DNA of 64,000 nt from a bacterium HR17 (GCA_002898575.1 BEHT01000006.1:1-64000), one strand, 5' to 3'; shown: positions 25,921-35,767, counted from the stretch's first letter. Notes: generated by a model not told the origin, from the sequence alone. A program made the numbers and translations.

Positions 25921-27897
25921 CTACCGTTCGTCCCACAGTGGTGGTGGCAAACGCCCTTCCACGCGTTCGCACCACGCCCGCAGCACTTCCGCCACGCTCC
26001 ACGCTTGCGCGAAACACCCACGCGGGGTGTGAGGGGCATCGCCGTCAAAAATTTCAGCGATTTGACCGACGCAACCCTCTCGCAAATGCCGTTGCAGAAA
26101 CTCTGCCAACAGCGGGCGCACTTTGTGTTGGACGGCGTCGGCACCTTCCACCATTGCCACGGCGTCGGCGTAAGGACCCCACCACCACGCCCAAACGGTG
26201 CCCTGATGGTACGCAGCGTCCCGTTGCTCGGGGGTGCCGACATAACGCCCGACATATTGCGGCTCGTCGGGCGCCAGCGAGCGCAACCCGCAAGGCGTCA
26301 ACAGTTTCGCCTCGACACACCGCAGCACCGCCCGTTCCTGCTCCGGCGTGACCAAACGGAACGGCAACGCCAGCGCCAGCAACTGATTGCACCGCACCGC
26401 GCTATCAGGATTGCCATCGGGAGCGATGACATCAAACAGGCACCGCTTCTCACCGTTCCAGAAAGTCGCGGCAAAGTGCGCTATCGCTTTCGCCGCCCAC
26501 CGTTCCGCTTGCCGTTCGGTCACTTTGTCGCCCAGTTGCGCAGCCAAACGCGCCAGCACTTTTAACCCGTTGCACCAGAGGGCGTTGATTTCAACCGGCT
26601 TGCCGGCGCGGGGCGTGACAGGCACTCCGTGCACCTTTGCGTCCATCCAAGTCAGCGCTTCACCTGCGGCGTTCCACACCAACAAGCCGTCTTGCGGGTC
26701 GGCGTGAATGCCATAGCGGGTGCCCCGCCAGTGCCATGCCAAGACATCACGCAACGCCGCCCACCACCGCCGCAGGGTCACAGTGTCGCGGGTGTAGCGC
26801 CCATAACGGTAAACTGCCAACACGAACCAAAGCGTTGCGTCCACAGTGTTGTAAGTCGGTGAAGCGCCACCTTCGGGGAAAAAGTTGGGCACCATGCCTT
26901 GGTCAAGGTAGCGAGCGAATGTGTCCAAAACATCGCGGGCAATCGCAAACCGCCGAGGCACGAGGGTCAGTCCGGGCAGCGCAATCAAGGCATCGCGCCC
27001 CCAATCGGTGAACCAAGGGTAACCGGCGATGACGGTCCGCGTGCCCGTTGAAGACCGCAACGCGAGAAAGGCGTCAGCGGCGCGAAAAAGTGGGCGCACC
27101 AAGTCGTTTGCCGCCACCGTCATCAGCCGCTGGCGGCGTCGTCGTTCCGATGCTTCCCACATGACAGCGCTGTCAGTCGAACACGGTTCCGTCGCCGCTA
27201 TTAAGTCCAGATGCCCATCGCTGCCAAACGACTTTACGAGCGTCCCCAAACAGAACAGCGATTCCGTATCGTCCAAGCCGCGTTCCGTTTCATGGGGCAG
27301 CCAAAAGTTGTGCCACCATGTCCCGTCAGACACGAACGCGTCGCCGTTGTGCACCAAGTGGAGCAGCACGCAACCGTTGGCAGCGACGACAATGCGGTGG
27401 TCGCAGGCTTGCCAGCGAAATGGGACGGACGGCTGCATCGTCCAATGATGGTCGCGCCATGCCACAAACAAACGCACGGCGAGGGTAGTGGGACAACGCG
27501 TTTGCACGAAGTAGCGCAAGACCGTTGCGTTGCGCAGATGAGGCATAAAAACTCGTTTGTGCACGGTCACACCTTTTGCGCTGTAGTGCCATTGAGGGCA
27601 CCAATCCAGCACAAATGCGCGCAGCTGCAAACGCCCATCGGGTGCGATCGTTCCATCGCGGAACAAATGCGCGCCTAACGGAACCGTCTGACCGTTTACG
27701 GTTACGGCTTCGTCCGCAGCCGCCAAAAGCAAAACGCGGTCGGTCGGCGGGCGGTTAGCGGCGATCAGCCAACCGTGGTAGCGGCGCGTTCGTAACCCGA
27801 TAACCGTCCCGCAGGCATAGCCGCCCAACCCGTTGGTTTCCAACCATTCCCATTGCCCTATTTGCCCTGAGGCGAGCTCTTGTTGGGTCAGTCGCAT
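25921..27897 (-). CDS. Glycogen debranching enzyme (amylo-alpha-1,6-glucosidase, GH133 type)
   Basis: A 658-residue enzyme that should remove alpha-1,6 branches from glycogen. The N-terminal domain starts WLETNGLGGYACGTV followed by TRRYHGWLIA, the typical bacterial/archaeal debranching signature. The C-terminal (alpha/alpha)6 domain has AGYPWFTDWGRDALIALPGL, FPEGGASPTYNTVDATLWF and the DAAYHQGTVWAWW block. GTG 27909 is an alternative start, but a GAGG is better spaced for ATG 27897. It is divergent from the YprB-like gene with only 46 bases between starts, so promoters overlap. Confidence 0.9.
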   Translation of the reverse strand: MRLTQQELASGQIGQWEWLETNGLGGYACGTVIGLRTRRYHGWLIAANRPPTDRVLLLAAADEAVTVNGQTVPLGAHLFRDGTIAPDGRLQLRAFVLDWCPQWHYSAKGVTVHKRVFMPHLRNATVLRYFVQTRCPTTLAVRLFVAWRDHHWTMQPSVPFRWQACDHRIVVAANGCVLLHLVHNGDAFVSDGTWWHNFWLPHETERGLDDTESLFCLGTLVKSFGSDGHLDLIAATEPCSTDSAVMWEASERRRRQRLMTVAANDLVRPLFRAADAFLALRSSTGTRTVIAGYPWFTDWGRDALIALPGLTLVPRRFAIARDVLDTFARYLDQGMVPNFFPEGGASPTYNTVDATLWFVLAVYRYGRYTRDTVTLRRWWAALRDVLAWHWRGTRYGIHADPQDGLLVWNAAGEALTWMDAKVHGVPVTPRAGKPVEINALWCNGLKVLARLAAQLGDKVTERQAERWAAKAIAHFAATFWNGEKRCLFDVIAPDGNPDSAVRCNQLLALALPFRLVTPEQERAVLRCVEAKLLTPCGLRSLAPDEPQYVGRYVGTPEQRDAAYHQGTVWAWWWGPYADAVAMVEGADAVQHKVRPLLAEFLQRHLREGCVGQIAEIFDGDAPHTPRGCFAQAWSVAEVLRAWCERVEGRLPPPLWDER

Positions 27898-27943
27898 TTT
27901 CGTAACCACGCCTCAAAATTGTGCTTGGACGGTGACTGCTACG

Positions 27944-28681
27944 ATGTTGACGCGCACATTTTTGCATTTCCCACAAGTTGGCGAGCGCCGGGAACGGGCG
28001 CTGTGGCGGTGCGGACTTTACGATTGGCACGCAATTTTGCAGATGCCTGCGTTCGCTGCTTGGCGGCGTTTTTGGGACGCATGGCGTCAAACCGCTGAAG
28101 TTTCGCTGCGCGCTTATGCACGCGGCGATGCCGCTTTTTTCGCCCATCGGTTGCCCCGCACCACATGGTGGCGGGCAATTCCCGATTTTCTTTCGCGGGC
28201 AATTTTTCTGGATGTGGAAACCGACGGGACCGATCGCGTGACAGTCGTCGGTATCGCCGACGCCGACGGTTACCGTGCTTTTGTGCGCGGGCAGTCAGGT
28301 TGGAACGAGTTGCGTGACCGCTTAGCAAGCGCCGCTTTGCTGGTCACTTACGGCGGGCACTTTTTTGATGTGCCTGTGTTGCGCGCCAATTTCCCTGATT
28401 GGCGGCTACCGCCCTTGCAAGTGGATTTGTGCCCGTTGCTGCGGCGGTTGGGCTATCGGGGTGGCTTGAAGGCTATTGAGCGCCGATTGGGGTTGACCCG
28501 TTCCTCGGATATAGACGGTCTGACAGGGTGGGACGCGGTGCGGCTGTGGCGGCGTTACGCGGCTCGCGGTGATGAAACGGCGCTGCACACTCTGCTCGCA
28601 TACAACCGCGCTGATGTCGTTCATTTGCAACCCTTGTTGGCGTTCGCCTACCAACAACTTTGGGAGCAATCGGTGCGGTAA
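27944..28681 (+). CDS. YprB-type RNase H-like 3'-5' exonuclease
   Basis: A 245-residue protein with the DnaQ/RNase H-like exonuclease pattern: FLDVETDG (Asp90, Glu92), LVTYGGHFFDVPVL (motif II region) and YNRADVVHLQPL (motif III Asp). This matches the RNase_H_2/YprB group that often accompanies helicases. The start ATG 27944 is used because the longer frame overlaps the divergent debranching gene. GGTGA 9 bases upstream is a modest binding site. Substrate (DNA or RNA) is unknown. Confidence 0.75.
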   Translation: MLTRTFLHFPQVGERRERALWRCGLYDWHAILQMPAFAAWRRFWDAWRQTAEVSLRAYARGDAAFFAHRLPRTTWWRAIPDFLSRAIFLDVETDGTDRVTVVGIADADGYRAFVRGQSGWNELRDRLASAALLVTYGGHFFDVPVLRANFPDWRLPPLQVDLCPLLRRLGYRGGLKAIERRLGLTRSSDIDGLTGWDAVRLWRRYAARGDETALHTLLAYNRADVVHLQPLLAFAYQQLWEQSVR

Positions 28682-28716
28682 ATGCTGAACCTTCGGAGCA
28701 TCGCATCTTAACACCC

Positions 28717-28848
28717 TCGCTGTGTTGAATAATGGGGTTTGGTCGGAGGGCGGCGCTCCCGAGCCGCCGAAAAAATGACATGAACACCGTAAGGGTGCGT
28801 CAGGCGACGCGCCCTCTAAGGCACTGCTGAAAGGCAACATCAACAAAG
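28717..28848 (-). repeat. Hairpin-rich dispersed repeat, copy A (MITE/REP-like)
   Basis: Read on the minus strand, it aligns with copies at 48894-49039 and 52243-52380: a GCTTTGTTGA start, a GGGCGCGTC...GACGCACCC hairpin, a GGCGGCTC...GCCGCC hairpin, then CCAAACCCCATTATTCAACA. The ends form near inverted repeats around TTGAAT/ATTCAA. It fills the gap between the YprB-like and MFS genes; the rest of that gap (to 28945) holds nothing else visible. Confidence 0.75.
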
Positions 28849-28945
28849 CCAACGCCCTCAAAAAGCGGACGGGGTATGTTCGTTGTTCGGCAGCGCGGGC
28901 ATTTCGGAGCGTCCATGCCTCAGTAGGTAAACAAAGGGAAGGGGT

Positions 28946-30121
28946 GTGCAAAACCCGATGGGACGCTGGGCGGTGTGGCAAATAGCGTGCGGGTTGGCAG
29001 TGCTCATGGACTTCGCGGGTGGTTTGGTGGGGCTGGCGATACCCCTATTGGCGGTGCATTGGCGCGTACCGCCGTCGCTGTTAGGTGCCATCGGCGCTGC
29101 TGGACCGCTGGGTTACACCGTGTGCTGCATCCTGTTTCAACCCCTGACAGACCGATGGGGACGGCAGCGCAGCATGCTGTGGGGCAGCCTTGGGGTCACT
29201 TTGCTTAGCGGAGCGTTAGCGACAGTCGCCCTCGCCGGCTGGGTCAGTGCCCTGGTAGGGCTGAATTTCCTCAACGGTGTGGCGTTGGCGCTCTTTTGGC
29301 CGGCGACGCAAGCGTCGGCAGGCATTGGTGTGCCGCGCCACCGGTTGCTGCATGCCCTGTTGGCTTATAACCTCTCGTGGAGTGGCGGGCGGATGCTGGG
29401 CACAGCGTTAGCGGGATGGTTGTTTGAGCAGCACCCGGCACTGCCTTTTTTGGTGGCTGGGGCGAGCAGCGCGCTGGTTGCCTTCGCGACGGTGCGGGCA
29501 CCGATGGACATCGGACCGCCCCCATCCTTTGACGCACCCCACGAGAACGCTGAACCTTGGTCGCCGACGCAACGCTTGGTCACCAGCGCCCAATTGGCTA
29601 ACTTGGTGCGCTCGTTTGCCTTTTTTGAAGCGGTCGTCTTGTTTCCTGACTTGGGCAAGCGGTGGGGTTGGACGCCGGAAGCGGTCAGTCATATCCTGTC
29701 GTGGCTGTTCGGAGGACAGTTGTCGGCGTTTGTGGTGGCGCCGTGGCTGTTGCGGCAAGTCGGATGGCGGTGGGTGGTCGGCGTCAAAGCCGCCGTCGCG
29801 CTCAGCGCCTTTTTGTTGGGATGGCTGCGCAGTTGGGACGCACTGGCTTTGGCGCTGTTTGTCTTGGGTTTTGCGGCAGGATTGACGACGGTCGTCAGCC
29901 TCTATTTGTCCATCCTGACGCAAGGACGGAGCGTCAAAGGTAGTGCCCGCCACGAAGCCGGTGTCGGTGCGGGTGCAGTGCTGGGTCCTTTGCTCGGCGG
30001 GTTGATGCTGCAATGGGGGACACCGTCGGGGGCTTTTGCGTTACCGGCGCTTTTAGCCATCCTCGTTGTCGTGGCGTGGGATGTGCCCGTTCGGCGCGCC
30101 GTCGCCGCTCGGCAGGGATAA
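28946..30121 (+). CDS. Major facilitator superfamily transporter
   Basis: A 391-residue membrane protein with about twelve hydrophobic segments in two halves. The loop between TM2 and TM3 contains DRWGRQRSMLWGS, matching the MFS D-R-x-G-R-R/K signature. A central soluble stretch near residues 185-205 separates the halves. GTG 28946 follows GGGAAGGGG; ATG 28958 is a possible alternative. Substrate unknown. It ends 43 bases before the bat operon on the same strand. Confidence 0.8.
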   Translation: MQNPMGRWAVWQIACGLAVLMDFAGGLVGLAIPLLAVHWRVPPSLLGAIGAAGPLGYTVCCILFQPLTDRWGRQRSMLWGSLGVTLLSGALATVALAGWVSALVGLNFLNGVALALFWPATQASAGIGVPRHRLLHALLAYNLSWSGGRMLGTALAGWLFEQHPALPFLVAGASSALVAFATVRAPMDIGPPPSFDAPHENAEPWSPTQRLVTSAQLANLVRSFAFFEAVVLFPDLGKRWGWTPEAVSHILSWLFGGQLSAFVVAPWLLRQVGWRWVVGVKAAVALSAFLLGWLRSWDALALALFVLGFAAGLTTVVSLYLSILTQGRSVKGSARHEAGVGAGAVLGPLLGGLMLQWGTPSGAFALPALLAILVVVAWDVPVRRAVAARQG

Positions 30122-30164
30122 GCGCGCCCTCAAAAAGCGTTAATCTTTTGATGGTGTTGCCATC

Positions 30165-31157
30165 ATGGTGCAAGGCATCGTCTTCGCCTCTTGGTGGCTG
30201 GCGCTTCTATTCGCCTTGCTGTGGGTAGGGATAGCGTGGCGCCGGCGCGCTGTCGCCTTCGCTTACCCGACGCTGCAGTTGTTCGGCACCGCTCGCCGCG
30301 ACTGGCGTCAAACCGTCGCGAAATTGTTGCGCACCGGCGCTATCTTGGCGGTGTTGCTGGCGTTGGCACGACCGCAATGGGTGCAATGGGAATCGCAGCG
30401 GCTGCAGGGCGTGGACATCGTGATAGCGCTGGACATTTCGGGCAGCATGTTAGCGTCAGATTTTTACCCCAACCGCATGGAGGCTGCCAAGCAGGTCATC
30501 CGCGACTTCGTCGCCCTGCTGCGCCGGCAGCGCAGCGGCGACCGATTGGGCTTGGTCGTGTTCGCCGCAGAAAGTTACACTCAGTGCCCTTTGACCGACG
30601 ATTACGACTTCTTGCTGGAAACCCTCGCGCAAGTGCAAAACGCGCGGGAAGGCGTCGTCCGCGACGGCACCGCCATCGGGGACGGTTTAACGGTCGCGTT
30701 GCACCGCTTGCGCGACTCGCCCGCTAAAAGTAAAGTCGTCGTCTTGCTGTCCGACGGCGTGAACAACGCCGGACAGATTCAACCCCGCGATGCGGCGTGG
30801 TTGGCGGGGCAGTTGGGCGTGCGGGTTTACACCATCGGCATCGGCAGCGCCAACGGCATGGTCAGTTGGCACGACCCATTGACGGGACGGGTCCGCTACG
30901 GTCAACCTGCTGGGTTTGACGAACAGTTGCTGCGCTCTATCGCTGACCGCACGAACGGGGCGTATTTTTCCGCTCGTGACCCGCAAGCGTTGAAAGCGAT
31001 TTTGCGCTACATCTTGCAATTGGAAACGGCACCGCTGCCGACCGTGCGGCGCCAGCGACAGGTAACCGAACTGGCGCTGTGGTGTGTGGTGATTGCATTG
31101 AGTTGTTTGCTTCTGGAGAACCTTTTGGTGCATGCCGTTTGGCGGCGCGTGCCGTGA
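30165..31157 (+). CDS. batA: BatA-like von Willebrand factor A membrane protein
   Basis: A 330-residue inner-membrane protein: TM helices near residues 8-25 and 55-72, a VWA domain facing the periplasm or cell surface, and a C-terminal TM (about 303-322). The metal-ion adhesion site is intact: DISGS (Asp90, Ser92, Ser94), a Thr in RDGTAIGDG and Asp in LLSDGVNN. This fits BatA of the Bacteroides aerotolerance (Bat) system, which is linked to MoxR ATPases and envelope stress. It is first in a four-gene run with BatB-, TPR- and BatD-like genes. Confidence 0.8.
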   Translation: MVQGIVFASWWLALLFALLWVGIAWRRRAVAFAYPTLQLFGTARRDWRQTVAKLLRTGAILAVLLALARPQWVQWESQRLQGVDIVIALDISGSMLASDFYPNRMEAAKQVIRDFVALLRRQRSGDRLGLVVFAAESYTQCPLTDDYDFLLETLAQVQNAREGVVRDGTAIGDGLTVALHRLRDSPAKSKVVVLLSDGVNNAGQIQPRDAAWLAGQLGVRVYTIGIGSANGMVSWHDPLTGRVRYGQPAGFDEQLLRSIADRTNGAYFSARDPQALKAILRYILQLETAPLPTVRRQRQVTELALWCVVIALSCLLLENLLVHAVWRRVP

Positions 31158-31201
31158 GGACACGCCGTTGAGTTGAGCGGCAACAGGTAGGTGAGCCGTC
31201 C

Positions 31202-32206
31202 TTGGTCGCGTTGGAGTTCGCTAACCCCAAAGCCTTTTGGTCAATTGCTGTGTGGGCGGGAGTGATGCTGCTTGTCGCGTGGGGGTTACGGCGAAAGCGC
31301 CAACGGTTAGTGTTTTGGGTAGCGCCCGACAGCGTGGCGGTTTGGTGGCGCACCGCGCGCCGCCAATGCGCCCTTTTCGGTGCTGCGACGCTGTTGTTCG
31401 CCCTCGCCTTGACACGCCCGCGATGGTTCGCCGGCAATGTGGCGGTGCCAGCGCAAGGTGTGGATGTCGTCCTTTGTTTGGATGTCTCCCACAGCATGTT
31501 GTGCGACGATATCAAACCGTCGCGCTTAGAATTTGCCCAATCGGTGGCGGCGAACCTGTTGGACCGTTTGCAACCGGACGATCGCGCAGGGCTTGTCGTT
31601 TTCGGCGGCAGCGGCTTTCCCCTTTGCCCCTTGACCCACGACCGCAGCATCGTGCGCACCTACCTGAGTTTGTTGGACCCATCCGTCATGGTTTACAACC
31701 CGACGACTTATTTGGCGGAAGGGCTCAAAGCGGCGTTGCGGCTGCTGCGCCGCCAGCCCGATAACGCGCCGCGCGGCGGCGTCATCGTCCTGATGTCGGA
31801 CGGCGAAGATCAAGGCAGCGATTGGCAGGACGCAGCGGCGATGTGTGCCAAAGCCGGCGTGCCAGTGTTTGGAATCGCTATCGGGACACCGCACGGCGCG
31901 CCCGTGCCCAATGTCACCGAGCAGGGCACCGTTGCCGGCTACAAGCGCGACAGCAACGGCAACATTCCCGTCTCGCGGCTGAACCTGACAACCCTGCGGG
32001 ACATCGCCCGACGCACCGGCGGCAAAGTTTACCTGCCCCACGATGGGGTGCGAGAAGCCAACGCGTTGGTGGCGGATTTGGCAGCCTACCGCCAACGGGT
32101 CTGGACGCGCCATGTCGCCCAATGGCGAGAGTTGTTCCCTTGGTTGCTGGCGTTGGGCGCGATGTTGTTGGTCATGGAGACTTGGCTTGCACCACGCTTG
32201 CGATGA
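31202..32206 (+). CDS. batB: BatB-like von Willebrand factor A membrane protein
   Basis: A 334-residue paralogue of the preceding gene with the same layout: two N-terminal TM helices (about 12-29 and 57-73), a VWA domain with DVSHS (Asp94, Ser96, Ser98) and LMSDGEDQGS, and a C-terminal TM near residue 312-330. The start is a TTG at 31202 with AGGTGAG about 7 bases upstream; no nearby ATG or GTG fits better. It follows batA by 44 bases and precedes the TPR gene by 12. Confidence 0.8.
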   Translation: MVALEFANPKAFWSIAVWAGVMLLVAWGLRRKRQRLVFWVAPDSVAVWWRTARRQCALFGAATLLFALALTRPRWFAGNVAVPAQGVDVVLCLDVSHSMLCDDIKPSRLEFAQSVAANLLDRLQPDDRAGLVVFGGSGFPLCPLTHDRSIVRTYLSLLDPSVMVYNPTTYLAEGLKAALRLLRRQPDNAPRGGVIVLMSDGEDQGSDWQDAAAMCAKAGVPVFGIAIGTPHGAPVPNVTEQGTVAGYKRDSNGNIPVSRLNLTTLRDIARRTGGKVYLPHDGVREANALVADLAAYRQRVWTRHVAQWRELFPWLLALGAMLLVMETWLAPRLR

Positions 32207-32218
32207 GGGTGAAAGGCA

Positions 32219-32830
32219 ATGCGGCGACTCATCGCATCATTGATGGCGTCCTGTTGCGCGCTGGCTTTGCTGGGTGCTGACCAAGCGCCGGCGTGGCGCC
32301 ATCCTCTCCGACATTTGAAAGCCTGGTGGGTCAATCAGCAAGGGCAACAAGCGTTCCGTGCGGGCGATTACCGCAAGGCGCTGCAATCGTTTCAGGCGGC
32401 GCGCAAGATCGCCGGTGACGACGGTTTCGTCCGTTTCAACGAAGGCACGGCGCTGTTGCAGTTGCGGCGCTACCGCGATGCGGAAGCAGCGTTGCAGGAT
32501 GCGGTGCGGCGTATTTCGCCAAAGCAACGGCAAGTGCAGGCTGCGGCATACTACAACTTGGGCAATGTGTATTTTGCCCAGCAGCGATGGGAACAAGCAG
32601 CCCAAGCCTACATCGCGGCGTTGAAACGGACGCCTGATGACTTGGCGGCAAAAATCAATTTGGAACTGGTGCTGCGGCACCGGCAGCAAAATCGGCGGTC
32701 GCAGTCGCAGCGGTCGTCCGCACCGCCTCCACCGCCGCCGTTGCCGCCGCCGTCTATGGAGCGTGACCCGCTGAAACGGCAGTTGCAAAGGGGGCTGACC
32801 GCACCATGGCATGGCGAGCGGGATTGGTGA
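32219..32830 (+). CDS. batC: BatC-like TPR protein with proline-rich tail
   Basis: A 203-residue protein with a signal or anchor segment (residues 4-20), then about three TPR units (GQQAFRAGDYRKALQSFQAA, EGTALLQLRRYRDAEAALQ and YYNLGNVYFAQQRWEQAAQA). The C-terminal 45 residues are Arg/Ser-rich then poly-Pro. In Bat operons the TPR subunit is thought to join the VWA proteins into a complex. The last 25 bases overlap the start of the BatD-like gene, implying translational coupling. Confidence 0.7.
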   Translation: MRRLIASLMASCCALALLGADQAPAWRHPLRHLKAWWVNQQGQQAFRAGDYRKALQSFQAARKIAGDDGFVRFNEGTALLQLRRYRDAEAALQDAVRRISPKQRQVQAAAYYNLGNVYFAQQRWEQAAQAYIAALKRTPDDLAAKINLELVLRHRQQNRRSQSQRSSAPPPPPPLPPPSMERDPLKRQLQRGLTAPWHGERDW

Positions 32831-34488
32831 ACCGACGCCACCCTCACCGCCATCGGCCCACATGGGGTCTTATGTGCCTGCTGCCGTGGTTGGTCGCGTT
32901 GAGTGTTGCCCAGCCCCCCAAAGGCAGCGTGACTGTGAGGCGAGATGCGATCACAGTGCGGGTGTTCTTGCAAGAGCCGACGATCCCGTTGGGTGGCATT
33001 TTTATTTTGCGCGTGCAAGTGACAGCGCCAGGCGATTTGACCGGCAACGCCGTTCAGTTCGCCTTGCCTGAGGCATGGTCTGACCGCGTGATCCAACTCA
33101 ATTACACTTCCGACAAGCAAACTTTTGAACGAAACGGACGGCTATGGTCAACACTCACCTACACCTATCGTCTCGCCCCGTTGCGTGTAGGGCGCATTCG
33201 CCTGGACGGATTGCAAATTACGGCGTTGCGCGAACGGTTTTCTATTCCGCCGATAGAAGGTGTCGTGCTGAGCGGGACGCAGCCGGAACCGACAGAACCT
33301 GAGCCGTCGGGACCGCCGGTGCGGGTGAACGCTTCCGTCGCGCCGCGCCAACCCTTTGTGGGCGAGCAAGTCGTCTACACGATGGAATTTGCGGTCGCTG
33401 CTTCCGCCCACTTGGTGCGTAACCCCACTTATGACCCGCCGACCGCAGAGGGTTTTTGGGCTGAAGAGTTTCCCGAAGTGGCACGGGCGTGGCGGAGTGG
33501 CTACGAAATCCAACGCGTGCGCTTGGCGCTGTTTCCCTTGCGTGCGGGGCAATTGACCGTCGGCAGCGCCCGGGTGAATGTGCGGATGGAAGGCGTCGCC
33601 GGCTCCGAGGTGTTGACGACACCCCCGCTGCAAGTCGTCGCCCGTCCGTTGCCGTCGCCGGCACCGGCAGGTTTCCAAAACCTCGTCGGTCAATTAAAGG
33701 TGTCGTTGAGGGTGCAACCGCAGCAGGCTACCGTCGGCGACACTGTGGTGGTGCGGTTGCGCTTGGAAGGCACGGCAAATTTGCGCAACCTTGCCCAACC
33801 GCCCCGCTTGTCGCTGACGGGCGCGCGGGTCGGGTTGCCTCGTGAGCGATGGCAGGTGCGGGAACGCGACGGACGACTGTGGTTTCAACGGGAGTTTGAG
33901 TGGCGCGTTGTGCCGCTGCAAGCCGGCACATTGACCATCCCCCCCTTTGCTTTCCCCTATTTTGACCCTGCCGTCGGTCGTTACCGCACAGCGACGACCA
34001 GCCCTGTCCGCATCGCGGTCTTCGGGGGGCGAGCCGAAGCGGTGTCAACGGCGCAAACGCCGCCGACGCCGTCAACAGCGGAAAGAATTGTCGTTGTCGC
34101 ACCGCTGGTCTTACTGGTCGCTGCCTTGGTTTTGGTCTTGGGGACGACGGGGTGGCGTTACTGGCAGCGGCAACGATGGTTGGCGGCTGTGCCCGTGCCA
34201 GACCCACAACTGCGCCAGACTCTCTGGACATTCCGCCAGGAAGGTGCCAACGCGTTCCACCGCGCCGTGCGGGCATGGCTGCGCGAACAAATTTTTCAAC
34301 GCACGGGCATCCTGTTGGCGCCCAACGACCCTCCTGAACGGGTGCAGCAACTTTTGCAAAGCAAAGGCGTGAGTGAAACCGCCGCACGGTTCGTGCGGGA
34401 TGTGTGGGAACGAACCGCCACTGTTCAATCGCCCGACGAAGCCGTCCACCTGTTGCGTCAAGCCGCAGAAACGCCCAACCGTCTTTAA
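32806..34488 (+). CDS. batD: BatD-like protein
   Basis: A 560-residue exported and C-terminally anchored protein. A signal peptide (about residues 22-36) is followed by tandem Ig-like beta domains with VRVFLQEPTIPLGGIFIL, PFVGEQVVYTME and QATVGDTVVVRLRLEGTANL, the repeated pattern of BatD/oxygen-tolerance proteins. One TM helix lies near residues 428-446, then a cytoplasmic helical tail. ATG 32806 has AAAGGGGG upstream inside batC. It completes batABCD; the usual partner MoxR and DUF58 genes are not beside it. Confidence 0.8.
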   Translation: MAWRAGLVNRRHPHRHRPTWGLMCLLPWLVALSVAQPPKGSVTVRRDAITVRVFLQEPTIPLGGIFILRVQVTAPGDLTGNAVQFALPEAWSDRVIQLNYTSDKQTFERNGRLWSTLTYTYRLAPLRVGRIRLDGLQITALRERFSIPPIEGVVLSGTQPEPTEPEPSGPPVRVNASVAPRQPFVGEQVVYTMEFAVAASAHLVRNPTYDPPTAEGFWAEEFPEVARAWRSGYEIQRVRLALFPLRAGQLTVGSARVNVRMEGVAGSEVLTTPPLQVVARPLPSPAPAGFQNLVGQLKVSLRVQPQQATVGDTVVVRLRLEGTANLRNLAQPPRLSLTGARVGLPRERWQVRERDGRLWFQREFEWRVVPLQAGTLTIPPFAFPYFDPAVGRYRTATTSPVRIAVFGGRAEAVSTAQTPPTPSTAERIVVVAPLVLLVAALVLVLGTTGWRYWQRQRWLAAVPVPDPQLRQTLWTFRQEGANAFHRAVRAWLREQIFQRTGILLAPNDPPERVQQLLQSKGVSETAARFVRDVWERTATVQSPDEAVHLLRQAAETPNRL

Positions 34489-34636
34489 GGGCGGGGCTGC
34501 TCGTGTGCGGGGTTGATAAAGCGATTGAGCGCGCTGGCACGCATCGGCGACAAGTGCGCGGGCGTGTGGCAGAATGAGCGTGGGCACAGCGGCGCGCAGC
34601 GGAGCCGGCAAGTCGTTGCCCAAGGAGGTGGCGGCT

Positions 34637-35743
34637 ATGGCGCTACACCTCAATGACATCCTGACGGAGTTGGTGCAACGGGACGGGAGCGACCTGCATT
34701 TGAAAGTGGGGCAGCCGCCTTTTTTCCGTGTGCATGGACGACTCACCCGCACCGATTACCCGACCCTTACCCCTGACCTCATCCGCGAACTGATCTACGC
34801 CATCTTGACAGACGAGCAAATTCGTCGGCTTGAGGAACGGCGCGAACTGGACATGGCGTATGAGTTGCCAAACATCAGCCGGTTTCGGGTGAACCTCTTT
34901 CACCAACAGGGCTATTTGGGCGGGGTTTTTCGGGTGATCCCCAGCCGCATCCGCACGATAGACGATTTGGGGTTACCGCAGGTGCTCAAGCAAATCGCGT
35001 TGCTGCGACGCGGGTTGGTGCTGGTGACCGGTCCGACAGGGTCAGGTAAGACGACGACTTTAGCCGCTATCGTAGATTACATCAACGAACACCGACGCGC
35101 CCACATCATCACCATTGAAGAGCCGATTGAGTATTGGCACGACGACAAATTGGCGTCCATCACCCAACGCGAGGTGGGAGCGGACACCGAAAGTTTCGCC
35201 GAAGCGCTGCGCCATGTCATGCGTCAAAACCCCGATGTCATCCTCGTCGGCGAAATGCGGGACTTGGAGACCATCGCCCTCGCCATCACCGCCGCCGAAA
35301 CCGGGCACTTGGTCTTCAGCACCGTCCACACCATTGACGCGCCGCAAACGATTGACCGCATCATTGACGCTTTTGACCCTGACCGCCAACCGCAGGTGCG
35401 GGTGCAACTGTCCACGACTTTGCAGGCGGTCATCTCGCAGCAGTTGGTGCCGCGTTGTGACCGCCCTGGACGGGTGGCGGCGATGGAAATCATGATCGTC
35501 ACCCCGGCGGTGCGCTCCCTTATCCGGCAAGGACGCACCGACCAAATTTACAGCCACATCAAAGCCGGGTCCGAGATCGGGTGTCAGATGCTGGACGACC
35601 ACCTGTTCCAATTGGTCAAGGACGGCGTCGTCAGTTTTGAAGACGCCTTTATGAAGTGCAGCAACCCGACGGAGTTCAAGGCACGCATGCTGGACGCCGG
35701 TTTAATTACTGCGGAGCAAGCCGCCGCGTTCGCGACGATGTAA
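34637..35743 (+). CDS. pilT: PilT twitching-motility ATPase
   Basis: A 368-residue cytoplasmic hexameric ATPase that retracts type IV pili. The N-terminal PAS-like part has DGSDLHLKVGQPPFFRVHG. Walker A is GPTGSGKTT (residues 132-140), the Asp box is around ITIEEPIEYWH, Walker B is DVILVGEMRDLET, and the His box region has GHLVFSTVHT. A version of the AIRNLIRE retraction motif is seen as AVRSLIRQ. AAGGAGGTG lies 6 bases before ATG 34637, so a longer frame from 34574 is rejected. It is followed 24 bases later by a paralogue. Confidence 0.9.
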   Translation: MALHLNDILTELVQRDGSDLHLKVGQPPFFRVHGRLTRTDYPTLTPDLIRELIYAILTDEQIRRLEERRELDMAYELPNISRFRVNLFHQQGYLGGVFRVIPSRIRTIDDLGLPQVLKQIALLRRGLVLVTGPTGSGKTTTLAAIVDYINEHRRAHIITIEEPIEYWHDDKLASITQREVGADTESFAEALRHVMRQNPDVILVGEMRDLETIALAITAAETGHLVFSTVHTIDAPQTIDRIIDAFDPDRQPQVRVQLSTTLQAVISQQLVPRCDRPGRVAAMEIMIVTPAVRSLIRQGRTDQIYSHIKAGSEIGCQMLDDHLFQLVKDGVVSFEDAFMKCSNPTEFKARMLDAGLITAEQAAAFATM

Positions 35744-35767
35744 CCCGACCGGTGGAGGTGAACCGGT

